Assembly (NCBI GenBank): GCA_017514025.1
Contig: JAFWLB010000003.1
Location: 1-64,000, forward strand
Source: Candidatus Saccharimonadota bacterium
GTDB lineage: Bacteria; Patescibacteriota; Saccharimonadia; Saccharimonadales; Saccharimonadaceae
DNA length: 64,000 bases
Direction: 5' to 3'
Part shown: in pieces, positions 34,112 through 42,616 of the stretch
Position numbering within the stretch: the first letter of the stretch is position 1
Layout: each line of letters starts with the position of its first letter
Position numbers and translations under genes: made by a program
Notes under the pieces: generated by a model
What the model saw: only the letters and a program-made list of their open reading frames with translations
Told to the model about the DNA's origin: nothing
Databases searched by the model: none

Positions 34112-34801
34112 TTATTCGCGGCGACGAGACTTCGCGTTTGCTTTGCGCTTATCGCTCCGGATGATAAACATCACTCCGGCAATCGCCACTAGGCCAAAGA
34201 TAATCAAGCCAGTAATCAGATAGTCAGTCTTAGAAATATTCATGTCTCCGGTCAATCCACCCGTGTTTGGCACTGGCGTCTCGCCCGAATCGTAGGTTAC
34301 CGTAAAGGTGTAGTCGTTCCCCATTTGCTCACCGTTTCGGTTGTAGCCCTTCAGTACTATCTTGTAATCTCCGCTCTCCATGCCATACTCCGCGAACGGC
34401 AACTCCACTCGGGTAGTCGGCGGCGTAATAGTAATTGGTGAAAACGGTAACTCCTTTCCGTTCGCGTCGTAAATACTTACTTCAACTTTTGCAATTGCGC
34501 CGGTCATATCAGGGTCTTCCGAACCATCATCCGCATCATATTGCACATCTAAGTAATAGCTACCATTCTCTTCCGTCACCTCGGCATAAACCGGCAAATA
34601 GTAAAACACCACGGAATCCTCATCGTAAACTCCATCCAAAGCATCACCGCGCAAAGTTACTAAATATTCACCATAGCCGTAATCCGAAGCAGCAATATAA
34701 ATATCTTTCGCTGCTGCAACCGACCCCACTGGCACCAACGCTGCCGCTATCAGCAGTAGTGCCCCGCACATTCCAATTATTTTATTTTTGATTTGTCTCA
34801 T
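34112..34801 (-). CDS. Secreted surface protein with C-terminal PNTG sorting-type signal
   Basis: A 229-residue exported protein: signal peptide (IGMCGALLLIAAALVPVGSVAAA), a beta-rich middle that looks like one or two Ig-like folds, and a C-terminal tail with PVPNTGG, a hydrophobic stretch (YLITGLIIFGLVAIAGVMFII) and a basic end (RSDKRKANAKSRRRE). That layout is a sortase-type sorting signal with PNTG, or else a simple membrane anchor. I start at the ATG at 34801, with an AAGGAC site upstream; an ATG six codons earlier is possible. It follows a small exported protein by a few bases. No sortase is in the window. Confidence 0.7.
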   Translation of the reverse strand: MRQIKNKIIGMCGALLLIAAALVPVGSVAAAKDIYIAASDYGYGEYLVTLRGDALDGVYDEDSVVFYYLPVYAEVTEENGSYYLDVQYDADDGSEDPDMTGAIAKVEVSIYDANGKELPFSPITITPPTTRVELPFAEYGMESGDYKIVLKGYNRNGEQMGNDYTFTVTYDSGETPVPNTGGLTGDMNISKTDYLITGLIIFGLVAIAGVMFIIRSDKRKANAKSRRRE

Positions 34802-34820
34802 ATTTTTTGTCCTTCTCATA

Positions 34821-35183
34821 TTACTTTACAAAATGTATGATATATTCTTCTTCTCCGTCGTAAAAATCCGTATCAACTATATCCAAGGTATAATATTGTT
34901 CGTTTCCAGACAAATCAGTATGTTTCAATTTTGCAGTTAATGTTTTAACGTTTTGCCATTGTGCTGTGAAAGACTGATCTGGGACTACAATAACCTCGCC
35001 ATTATTGATGCCCAAAATGTCCACATTTGGCACGTTGTTGACCACCCGCACAGTGATCGTGTCCGTCACTGACGTAGTCGTCGCTTGAGTTTGCGGCGCC
35101 GGCATCAAAATCGCTACAGCAGTGATTGCTACCACCGTCAGCAGCCCCAGAAAGCCGACTATTTTTTTGTGTGTTCGTTTCAT
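34821..35183 (-). CDS. Small exported protein of unknown function
   Basis: 120 residues with a clear signal peptide or anchor (IVGFLGLLTVVAITAVAILMPAP) and a short beta-rich domain (ITVRVVNNVPNVDILGINNG, then FTAQWQNVKTLTAKL). It resembles an Ig-like or fibronectin-type fragment. No cysteine or catalytic motif is seen. It lies between two other exported proteins on the same strand, likely in one surface-protein transcript. Family not recognised. Confidence 0.65.
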   Translation of the reverse strand: MKRTHKKIVGFLGLLTVVAITAVAILMPAPQTQATTTSVTDTITVRVVNNVPNVDILGINNGEVIVVPDQSFTAQWQNVKTLTAKLKHTDLSGNEQYYTLDIVDTDFYDGEEEYIIHFVK

Positions 35184-35251
35184 ACCCTACACCCGTTTTT
35201 ATTTTTTAATGTTTTATGTTTTTATTTTGGTTTTGTAAAGTCGCTTTTCGG

Positions 35252-36259
35252 CTAAATAGCTAGCCGAGAACGGCGTTCTTTACGCTTCCTTATCCCAATT
35301 ATAATGCCTACGATAATAATTGTCAAGACAATTATGGTAATAATTATTGCAATCGGCGAGATCAAGAACACTACTCGCTCAATCGTCTCCACAGTCTCTC
35401 CCGCTGACACTGTCCAAGTCACCTTAAACAAACCAAAATCCGGGGTTTCCGTCCACTCGTCCTCGACCACTCGCTCTGATTCCGGAATAATAGACGGTGT
35501 GCTAGAGCCAACATTATCTGCTGTCTCGTAGGAACTGAAGCCAATAATCGGCTCTACTTTTAACTTTCCTCTAGCAAAGAAATCTACGTTACCGGTATTT
35601 TTGACTTTAGCCCTGCCATAAAAGTTGTTATTTTTCACGCTTTCATCCGTGATAGCCCCCTGTCCGATCTCCATATCGCGAATTTCCGCTGACAGCTGCA
35701 CTTCCCCCTCCGAAGAGTGGCCATAAACCACCATCCCAGCGCTGGCTTCGGTTCGAATCCCGCTCGCATCCGCGTCATCAGACACTGTCTGTGCAAAAAT
35801 CACCGCATATTGACCACCTGCTGGGATATTATCTGGTGTAGTAATTTTATATTCTACTATCAGCGTTTCTCCGGCCGGTATCTTAAAACTCGGATTTTCC
35901 ACATAATTCCCGTCGGCATCCTTTATCGTAATCCAACGCGAAATCTGGGTAAAGTTATTCTGGCTATTAAACCCTAACTTATAAAGGTCGTCTTCGCTAG
36001 AATAAATATACGAATATGGCGAAACATGTATTTCGACCTTCATCTCTCCGTCGCCATCGTTAGTCACGTTCATCGTGCCATCATATGTAGAGTTAGAGGC
36101 GATTGTCAAAGTTCGGCTGACCGGTGATAAAGTCAAACTCGTCTTCGGTGCATCCGTTTGCTCCGAGTCGTCATCAGCATAGGCACTCAGGGCCCAAAAA
36201 CCGCAGCCCAAAATAGCAAGCATACCCGCCAGTAGTGTATTAGTAATCTTCCGTCTCAT
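35252..36259 (-). CDS. DUF916-like exported membrane-anchored protein
   Basis: A 335-residue exported protein: signal peptide (LLAGMLAILGCGFWALSAYA), a beta-sandwich domain like the N-terminal part of DUF916 proteins (LTLSPVSRTLTIASNSTYDGTM, the RWITIKDADG block, FKIPAGETLIVEYKI, IPAGGQYAVIFAQ), a second Ig-like domain, and a C-terminal membrane helix (ISPIAIIITIIVLTIIIVGIIIG) with a basic tail. DUF916 proteins in Gram-positives bind WxL proteins and peptidoglycan; that role is a family-level analogy only. It has a spaced promoter and a strong AAAGGAGGT site, and probably leads the three-gene surface cluster. Confidence 0.7.
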   Translation of the reverse strand: MRRKITNTLLAGMLAILGCGFWALSAYADDDSEQTDAPKTSLTLSPVSRTLTIASNSTYDGTMNVTNDGDGEMKVEIHVSPYSYIYSSEDDLYKLGFNSQNNFTQISRWITIKDADGNYVENPSFKIPAGETLIVEYKITTPDNIPAGGQYAVIFAQTVSDDADASGIRTEASAGMVVYGHSSEGEVQLSAEIRDMEIGQGAITDESVKNNNFYGRAKVKNTGNVDFFARGKLKVEPIIGFSSYETADNVGSSTPSIIPESERVVEDEWTETPDFGLFKVTWTVSAGETVETIERVVFLISPIAIIITIIVLTIIIVGIIIGIRKRKERRSRLAI

Positions 36260-36347
36260 TTACCTCCTTTGTTTACTCTATTATATCATAAGTTCGAAAT
36301 TATAGGCATCAAATTTGCGAAATATGATATAATAGTAACAGGTTCAA

Positions 36348-36438
36348 GCGCGCGTGGTGGAATTGGTAGACACGCTACCTTGAGGTGGTAGTGGCCACAC
36401 TTACGGCTGTGCTGGTTCAAGTCCAGTCGCGCGCACCA
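36348..36438 (+). tRNA. tRNA-Leu (anticodon GAG)
   Basis: A class II tRNA with a long variable arm. The acceptor GCGCGCG pairs with CGCGCGC at 36428-36434, and CCA is encoded. The anticodon loop TTGAGGT gives GAG, reading CUC and CUU. TATAAT at 36328-36333 lies 14 bp before the 5' end. Confidence 0.95.
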
Positions 36439-36444
36439 CGTATC

Positions 36445-36468
36445 AACGCCCTTACGGCGTTTTATTTT
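36445..36468 (+). terminator. Terminator of tRNA-Leu(GAG), inside the end of the next gene
   Basis: AACGCC / GGCGTT stem with a TTATTTTTT tract on the plus strand. It overlaps the last codons of the convergent binding-protein gene. Confidence 0.75.
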
Positions 36469-38188
36469 TTGTCGCCTTGTTCACCGCCCAATCCGTCACG
36501 TCCGAAAACCTATCAATCGCCGTTACTAGCCGCACGTCATTACTAAATGTCCGCACATTTTTGTTATAATAATAAGTCAAACTTGGCCGGTATAGCCCGA
36601 TCGCCGGCACATCCCTCACCCAGTACTGCAAAAACGCTTCGTATTTTTTGGTTCTAAGCTCCGAGTCCATCGTATCGCGTGCCCCCAGCAACAAATCGTC
36701 CACCATCGCATTCTTATAATTTGATAAATTTAGGCCCGCGCTCGTCGCCTGTGAAGAATGATAATAAGGCAACAAATCCGGATCTGCCCCTAGCTCAATC
36801 TCATAAACTAAAATATCATAGCTTCGTCGTGACACTACGTTATTGATAAATTCTTGATTTTCCTCGTAAACCGACACATTAACGTCAAAGCCCAACGCTT
36901 TCAGCTCTTCCGCCAACACCCTGGTCACACTCGGCAAGTAGCCCGAATTCACTGTTGCAATATCAAGGTGCACTGTTTCCTCGCCACTCAGTTCAGCAAT
37001 TCGTGCTTTTGCCGCTTCGAAATCTCGCTCTGACAAAGTCGGATATTCAGAAATTTGAATTTGCGAATCCACCAACGGATAATCCAGCGCTATGACTTCT
37101 GACACTTCTGCCCGGATTTTTTCCAAGTCCAAACCTTGTCGGATCGCCGTACGCATCTCTAATTTGCTCACCGACTTATGCGCTACATTGAAAAACATAA
37201 ATGCGCCCGAGTTCAGGCTAGAGCTCCGCTCGTTGAACTGGCTCGCCGCTATACGCTCGGCGTCTGCCCCCGAAAGTTCCGCTGTCGCCGTCACCGACCC
37301 AGCATTCACCGCGCCAATCACATCCTCTTTATTATTATAGGTATGCACTGCAAAGCTATTGAGTAGCGGCCGCCCTAGATAATAATTTGGATTTGCCGAC
37401 AAATAAAACACCCGCTCATTCCCGGCCCCACTCGACTGCGTAGCATTAAAAGTAAATGCTCCCGAAGTCACCGGCGCGTTCGAAAAACTATTTTCAATCA
37501 AATTCCTCGGGTCAGAGTTGCCCAAAATGTGTTCCGGCACCACTGGAAAATTTAGAGCCGAAATAAAATCTGCATACGGCGCCGGCAAATTAAATACAAT
37601 TGCCCCCTCTTCATTTTCGGTCACCTTTACGTTGGCGAGATTGGCTCCATAAATTGTGTTCACTGCCGGATTTTTAATTAACTCCGTGGTAAAAATCACA
37701 TCCTTGTTGGTAATCGGCTCACCGTCCGACCACTTCAAACCTTCACGCAGCTTCATCGTCCAAGTAGCGCCGTTATCTGTAGCTATAATTGACTCAGCCA
37801 GCTGGTTCCCGGGATGCCCCGAATAATCAATCGTCGCAATCGTTGCAAACATCAATTTACTTAGCACCTTCTCGCTATTGGTAGTCGCGAACAACGGGTT
37901 CATCGAATTCACCTCTCCAATCGTCGCCTCAGTATAAGTCCCCCCCGCCACGTAAACATTTTCTGCATAGGAATCGCCAAACCAAAACGCCTGTGTCAAT
38001 GCCAACATGATTAGAGCCACGGTCAAAAGCCCCCACTCTAGTACCAAAAGCCGCACATTCCGTATATGCGAAATCCGCTCCACTAAATTCTTCCGAATTC
38101 TTTCCCCGCTTTTTACACCGGCTCGCACCGTTGCCCGCGTAAAATTCTTTGCTATTTTTTGCCCACGCTTTTTGAAAGAACTTGCCAT
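36452..38188 (-). CDS. Membrane-anchored family 5 substrate-binding protein
   Basis: A 578-residue protein of the oligopeptide/dipeptide-binding family (SBP_bac_5). Family blocks are AGGTYTEATIGEVNSMNPLFA, LREGLKWSDGEPITNKDVIFT and PAVNTIYGANLANVKV. The export mode is unusual: about 45 basic cytosolic residues, then a membrane helix (LLVLEWGLLTVALIMLALTQA), and no lipobox cysteine, so it is an anchored protein and not a lipoprotein. No permease or ATPase is near. It starts 1 bp after secG. It may serve a transporter encoded elsewhere, or act in capture or chaperoning at the surface. Confidence 0.87.
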   Translation of the reverse strand: MASSFKKRGQKIAKNFTRATVRAGVKSGERIRKNLVERISHIRNVRLLVLEWGLLTVALIMLALTQAFWFGDSYAENVYVAGGTYTEATIGEVNSMNPLFATTNSEKVLSKLMFATIATIDYSGHPGNQLAESIIATDNGATWTMKLREGLKWSDGEPITNKDVIFTTELIKNPAVNTIYGANLANVKVTENEEGAIVFNLPAPYADFISALNFPVVPEHILGNSDPRNLIENSFSNAPVTSGAFTFNATQSSGAGNERVFYLSANPNYYLGRPLLNSFAVHTYNNKEDVIGAVNAGSVTATAELSGADAERIAASQFNERSSSLNSGAFMFFNVAHKSVSKLEMRTAIRQGLDLEKIRAEVSEVIALDYPLVDSQIQISEYPTLSERDFEAAKARIAELSGEETVHLDIATVNSGYLPSVTRVLAEELKALGFDVNVSVYEENQEFINNVVSRRSYDILVYEIELGADPDLLPYYHSSQATSAGLNLSNYKNAMVDDLLLGARDTMDSELRTKKYEAFLQYWVRDVPAIGLYRPSLTYYYNKNVRTFSNDVRLVTAIDRFSDVTDWAVNKATKNKTP

Positions 38189-38189
38189 A

Positions 38190-38417
38190 TTATGCCGGAA
38201 TGATTAATAATCCTAGAATTGACACCGTGAAAATCACCGAGGTGACAATCGTCGTGATAAATAATGATTTCTCAAGCCCCCGCCGCGTGGTATATAATTC
38301 GCTCGAACTGCCAAAACCCGCCCCCAGCGACGCACCTCTTTGCTGCAATAAAATCAAAAGCACTGTCAAAATCGCCGTGACGAAAACTACAATTTCCAGA
38401 AAACTTCCGATATCCAT
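38190..38417 (-). CDS. secG: Protein translocase subunit SecG
   Basis: A 75-residue protein with two membrane helices separated by LLQQRGASLGAGFGSSSELYTTRRG, the SecG signature loop. SecG assists SecYEG in protein export. A TAGGAG site precedes the ATG, and a TAAAAT box lies inside the last codons of uvrC. The binding-protein gene follows at once. Confidence 0.92.
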   Translation of the reverse strand: MDIGSFLEIVVFVTAILTVLLILLQQRGASLGAGFGSSSELYTTRRGLEKSLFITTIVTSVIFTVSILGLLIIPA

Positions 38418-38434
38418 AAAAATAACTCCTACAG

Positions 38435-39688
38435 CTATTTTAGCATGTTCTTTCGTTTGAGTAAAGAGTGGTAAGTCACCGCAAACCGGTGCGATTCTTC
38501 ATCTACTCTGGCAATCAATCGCGCAATATGCGAACTGTTCAGCAGAGGTGTCATTGTATTATTGAAAATAATTTTCACCCCAGACGACTTACTATGGTTA
38601 CCAGATTTATCTCTACCAATCACCGGTATATTATACGGCTCCACCAGCGGCAGTACTGCTTTCACCTGTGTAGCTCCCCCATCCAAAATAATCAAATCCG
38701 GAAAATCCCATTCTTTATGTTTCAAACGTCTAGTTAGTACTTCCTGCATGCTTTTTAGATCGTCGTTGGTCGAAGTACGAATTTTAAATTTGCGGTATTC
38801 ACTCCTCGCCGCCGTCCCATTGATAAACACCACCATGCTCCCCACTGTATCACTACCTGACTGATGCGAAATATCATATCCTTCAATTCGGCGCGGTGGC
38901 TCCTTTAGTCCCAACAATTCTTGCAACTCACGCAGAGCCTGATCCGACGAAATATCCAAAAACTCTTTGTCGCTAAACACAATCTTCCGCTTCAACTCTT
39001 TCAGCCCCCGCAATTGATCCCGTGCTTCCGCTGCCAGCTCAAAATGCCCCGCCGCAGCTTCCGTCCGCATCGTCTTCTCTAGATCCTTCAAAAGCTTTTC
39101 TCGGTCTCCCTCCAAATAGCGGATTAATTTTCGCAAATTACGTTTATAGTCCTTAGCGGTCATCCGCTCCACTTCAATCCCCGGCGTCAATCCAAGATCT
39201 GTATCCAAGTTCTTTTTACCGGTATAAGGTTTAATATAATACGGAAAAATCCGCCGTAGGCTCCGCACAGCCCTTTCCACTGCCGACTTGCCGTAAAACG
39301 GACCGATATACGTCGCTTTATCATCTATAGGGTTGCGCGTAAATGAAACATACGGCACTTCCGACTTCATATCGATTCGTACGTAACTCACCGCCTTATC
39401 ATCGCGCAGCAATATGTTCCACTTCGGCTTGTAGCGTTTTATCATCTCTGATTCCAAAAACAAAGCATCCATTTCAGTATCTACTACGATCCAATCCGTG
39501 TCTGCGATTTCGCGCACCAAAGCCTCAGTTTTTGGATCTTTGGCCGATTTTTGAAAATATTGTCGCACCCGATTTTTTAAAACTGCCGCCTTCCCCACGT
39601 AAATCACCTCCCCCGCTGCGTTTTTATGAAAATAAACTCCCGGGTCCACCGGGAGTTTAGCTAGTTTTTGTTTGAGGGCTTCGTTCAT
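38435..39688 (-). CDS. uvrC: Short UvrC: GIY-YIG plus RNase H-like nuclease, no HhH domain, no cysteines
   Basis: UvrC makes the two incisions in nucleotide excision repair. Present are the N-terminal GIY-YIG nuclease (PGVYFHKNAAGEVIYVGKA), a UVR motif (EAAAGHFELAAEARDQLRGL) for UvrB binding, and the C-terminal RNase H-like nuclease with its acidic residues and histidine (EGYDISH, LDGGATQ, DEESHRFAV). At 417 residues it lacks the tandem helix-hairpin-helix DNA-binding domain at the C terminus (normal length about 600). It also lacks the four cysteines that bind an iron-sulfur cluster after the GIY-YIG domain: there is not one cysteine in the whole chain. Catalysis may be intact, while damage binding must rely on partners. 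Consensus promoter, leaderless ATG. Confidence 0.93.
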   Translation of the reverse strand: MNEALKQKLAKLPVDPGVYFHKNAAGEVIYVGKAAVLKNRVRQYFQKSAKDPKTEALVREIADTDWIVVDTEMDALFLESEMIKRYKPKWNILLRDDKAVSYVRIDMKSEVPYVSFTRNPIDDKATYIGPFYGKSAVERAVRSLRRIFPYYIKPYTGKKNLDTDLGLTPGIEVERMTAKDYKRNLRKLIRYLEGDREKLLKDLEKTMRTEAAAGHFELAAEARDQLRGLKELKRKIVFSDKEFLDISSDQALRELQELLGLKEPPRRIEGYDISHQSGSDTVGSMVVFINGTAARSEYRKFKIRTSTNDDLKSMQEVLTRRLKHKEWDFPDLIILDGGATQVKAVLPLVEPYNIPVIGRDKSGNHSKSSGVKIIFNNTMTPLLNSSHIARLIARVDEESHRFAVTYHSLLKRKNMLK

Positions 39689-39694
39689 TTTTCA

Positions 39695-39723
39695 ATTATA
39701 TCACACTTTGCGTAAATTGTCAA
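39695..39723 (-). promoter_or_regulatory. Perfect consensus, leaderless promoter of uvrC
   Basis: TTGACA, 17 bases, TATAAT, then exactly 6 bases to the ATG at 39688. It shows the leaderless spacing together with a full -35 box. Confidence 0.85.
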
Positions 39724-39734
39724 ACTGAGCCAAT

Positions 39735-41270
39735 CTATTCAGTTGGCGCAACCTCTACTACTTCCACTCCGCCCGCTTCAAACATACCAGTCATTAGCTC
39801 TTGCATCATAGTCGACAAATTTTTATATTCTGTCGGCTCAGGCACGTTGACGTTGCTCGGGAAGTTAAAATTCAAATCCGCCGTTATCTTCATATCACCG
39901 CTATCGTATTCCGCGTAAAGCCGCGTGAAATTATAGTTCTCATCTATTTCTACATACACCGCCGGCATTTCGCTTAAGATTTTTGAAATGGCATCGGCAC
40001 TCACTTCCGCGCTTTCGCTGCCAGTACAGCTAGCGAAATTCTGCATCGGCGTCGTATTGCTTGCCTCGTTCAAGAAGCCGGTCAGCTTCTCGTTGTCTAC
40101 TATCACTCGATAAATCGGATTTTTCTCGCTTAGTACTTGCAATTTATCCGTAGTCGAAGTGATAAACGGATTCTTGTTGTAAATCCCTAGAATAGTATTG
40201 CTGTTGGCGGTCAAATCATTAGCCAAATTCGTCAGACAAACCGTAGTATTGTTTTCTACCGTCGGAGCAATTGTCCCTAGGTCATCCGTAGACACCCGGA
40301 TCCACTCGCCGTCAAGCATCTCTAACAGTTGTAGCATCCCTGCTAGCGCCTCAGCTGAGTTCGTGCCCTCTCCTGCGACTACTTCCCCCTCTACAGCTTC
40401 GACATTAGGAGTCCCATCATTCGTTACCACTTCAGTCTCTTCAGTCACCACCTCACCCGCAGGGTAGGAACTGTCCATCATATTTGTCACGCCGTCAATG
40501 CGCAGGTACAAATCGCCATTTGCCGCATATACTTCATCCAGATCCACCGAAAAACTCTTGCCGTCTTTCAAATTAGCATTAAGCTTTGCGGAAGCGGTAT
40601 TGATCATCGAATTCACCACTCCTTCGGCCTTTAAATTGATTTGCATATCAGAAATCACCGAAGACGCATCATTAAATTCCACATTGACCGTGCCGTCAAC
40701 TGCTAAGTTCGTCGGGGCATCGCCAGAAATTAACCTACCAAAAGCTATTGCCACCGCATCTTCTTTATTACTGTTGAGCAGAATCAAGGCCGCCGCCACA
40801 CCACAGCCAATCGCGACAAACAACGAAATCACCGCAGCTATAATCAAGCCAGTCTTCTTTTTCTTTGGTTTGGGCGGAAGCTCCTCCACAGCTTTTTGCA
40901 TCGGACGCCCCATCGGATCCATCATCGGTTGTGCCGGCATCGTCCCGTCCGTATTTGTCACCACGCCCATCGGCTGCATTGGCTCCGGCTCAGTTACAGG
41001 CCCAACCGCTACTGGCTCTGTCGGTTGCATTGGCTGCACTGGCTGTGCGGGCTGCTGCACCGGTCGGCTCGGCCGTACCGGAATCATCGGGTCTACCGGT
41101 TTACCAAAATTAGCCGGTCTACTAATCTTGATTGGTTCCGCAGCCGCCTCAACCGGCGCCTCTACCGGCTCCTCTGCCGGCTGCATCGGTTCAGATGGGT
41201 TTGCGTCCAAAGCCTCGGTCTCCGGATTCGGATTTAAAGGATTTGGCGTCCCCTCAGGTTTCTGCTCCAT
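39735..41270 (-). CDS. Membrane protein with Pro-rich cytosolic tail and large external domain
   Basis: 511 residues in three parts: a cytosolic N-terminal tail of about 120 residues rich in Pro, Gln, Met, Glu and Val with PxQP-type repeats (VRPSRPVQQPAQPVQPMQPT region), one membrane helix (GLIIAAVISLFVAIGCGVAAALILL), and an external domain of about 330 residues rich in Asn, Thr, Val and acidic residues, with one visible cysteine pair (TTVCLTNL and FASCTG). I start at the ATG at 41270 with AAGGAG 7 bases upstream, not at 41357. The Pro-rich tail may bind cytosolic partners. No family recognised. Confidence 0.75.
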   Translation of the reverse strand: MEQKPEGTPNPLNPNPETEALDANPSEPMQPAEEPVEAPVEAAAEPIKISRPANFGKPVDPMIPVRPSRPVQQPAQPVQPMQPTEPVAVGPVTEPEPMQPMGVVTNTDGTMPAQPMMDPMGRPMQKAVEELPPKPKKKKTGLIIAAVISLFVAIGCGVAAALILLNSNKEDAVAIAFGRLISGDAPTNLAVDGTVNVEFNDASSVISDMQINLKAEGVVNSMINTASAKLNANLKDGKSFSVDLDEVYAANGDLYLRIDGVTNMMDSSYPAGEVVTEETEVVTNDGTPNVEAVEGEVVAGEGTNSAEALAGMLQLLEMLDGEWIRVSTDDLGTIAPTVENNTTVCLTNLANDLTANSNTILGIYNKNPFITSTTDKLQVLSEKNPIYRVIVDNEKLTGFLNEASNTTPMQNFASCTGSESAEVSADAISKILSEMPAVYVEIDENYNFTRLYAEYDSGDMKITADLNFNFPSNVNVPEPTEYKNLSTMMQELMTGMFEAGGVEVVEVAPTE

Positions 41271-41304
41271 AAAAACTCCTTCAAAATTATTAGTACTTAT
41301 GTTT

Positions 41305-41322
41305 ATTATAACATGATATAAT
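41305..41322. promoter_or_regulatory. Overlapping divergent -10 boxes (membrane protein and eno)
   Basis: Minus-strand TATAAT at 41305-41310 and plus-strand TATAAT at 41317-41322. The plus box ends 6 bases before the eno ATG (leaderless); the minus one gives a short leader with AAGGAG. The two are mutually exclusive for polymerase. Confidence 0.65.
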
Positions 41323-41328
41323 GAATTT

Positions 41329-42612
41329 ATGGATAATTTTGTAATTTCAAATATCAAAGCTCGTCAAGTTTTAGATTCTCGTGGCAACCCTACTGTCGAA
41401 GCCGAAGTTTGGCTCGAAGGTGGTGGGTTCGGTCGCGCTATTGTCCCTTCCGGCGCCTCTACCGGCTCCGGCGAAGCTTTAGAGCTTCGCGATGGCGACC
41501 CAAAAGATTTTGGTGGCAAAGGCGTCTTAAAAGCCGTTTGGAACGTCAATTCTGCCATCAAAGACGTCCTAGTTGGCAATACTTCCGAACAAAAAACCGT
41601 CGATCAAATGATGTGTGATCTCGATGGCACCGAAAACAAATCCAACCTCGGCGCTAACGCTATTTTGGCCGTATCACTGGCCAACGCCAAAGCCAATGCC
41701 AAAGCCAACCGTCTACCGTTCTATCAATATGTCGCCGAGTTAGCTGGTACCGCTAGAGGAATGTCTATCCCCATGCCAATGATGAACGTCATCAACGGTG
41801 GGGCCCACGCCGCTTGGGCTACCGACTTTCAAGAATACATGATCATACCCAAAGGCGCCGGTAATATTAATGAGGCAATTCGCTATGGCTCCGAAGTTTT
41901 TCATGAATTAAAAAAAGTCCTCGCCGAACGCGATTACCCTACTACCGTTGGCGACGAAGGTGGCTATGCCCCCAGATTTCGCGATGGCGATAACGAGCCT
42001 CTCGAATGCATTAAACTTGCCGTCGAACGCGCCGGCTATAAATTTGGCGAAGACGTAGCTATCGCCATGGACATTGCCGCCAGCGAATTTTACGACACCG
42101 ATCATTACGTGCTCAAGACCAACGGCGATTGGAAATCCGCTGATGACCTCATTAACTGGTATGATTGGATTATCAACAACTATCCAGTCGTATCCATCGA
42201 AGATGGTTTGGCCGAAAACGATTGGGTCAACTGGAAAATCATGACCGAACGTCTCGGCGGTCGCATCCAGCTAGTCGGCGATGACCTATTCGTCACCAAC
42301 GCCGAATTATTAGAAAAAGGCATCAAAGAACATGTAGCCAACGCTATTTTGATCAAACCTAACCAAATCGGCACCCTGTCCGAAACCATCACCGCCGTTA
42401 TGAACGCCAAAAAATCTGGCTACAACACGGTCATGTCTCATCGCTCCGGCGAAACCGAAGATGTCTCCATCGCTCACCTTGCCGTCGGTCTCGGCACCGA
42501 CCAAATCAAAACCGGCTCCCTTTCCCGCTCCGAACGCATTGCCAAATACAACGAGCTAATTCGCATCGCCGAAACCAACTCTCGCCTCGGCCTCGCCCAC
42601 CCGTTCCAATAA
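41329..42612 (+). CDS. eno: Enolase
   Basis: Enolase converts 2-phosphoglycerate to phosphoenolpyruvate. The 427-residue protein is full length, with ILDSRGNPTVE-type start (VLDSRGNPTVEAEV), GASTGSGEALELRD, the metal ligands in IAMDIAASEF, SIEDGLAENDW and LVGDDLFVTN, catalytic Lys in LIKPNQIGTL, and SHRSGETED. It converges on the LOG-family gene with 4 bp between stops. TATAAT ends 6 bases before the ATG, so it is leaderless although highly expressed. Confidence 0.98.
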   Translation: MDNFVISNIKARQVLDSRGNPTVEAEVWLEGGGFGRAIVPSGASTGSGEALELRDGDPKDFGGKGVLKAVWNVNSAIKDVLVGNTSEQKTVDQMMCDLDGTENKSNLGANAILAVSLANAKANAKANRLPFYQYVAELAGTARGMSIPMPMMNVINGGAHAAWATDFQEYMIIPKGAGNINEAIRYGSEVFHELKKVLAERDYPTTVGDEGGYAPRFRDGDNEPLECIKLAVERAGYKFGEDVAIAMDIAASEFYDTDHYVLKTNGDWKSADDLINWYDWIINNYPVVSIEDGLAENDWVNWKIMTERLGGRIQLVGDDLFVTNAELLEKGIKEHVANAILIKPNQIGTLSETITAVMNAKKSGYNTVMSHRSGETEDVSIAHLAVGLGTDQIKTGSLSRSERIAKYNELIRIAETNSRLGLAHPFQ

Positions 42613-42616
42613 TTAA

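Noticed and set aside
40498-41316. Long plus-strand ORF (272 codons) opposite the Pro-rich membrane protein
   Set aside because: Its Cys/Gly/Ser-rich sequence is the mirror of Pro-rich codons on the real strand; no ribosome site, no family pattern.
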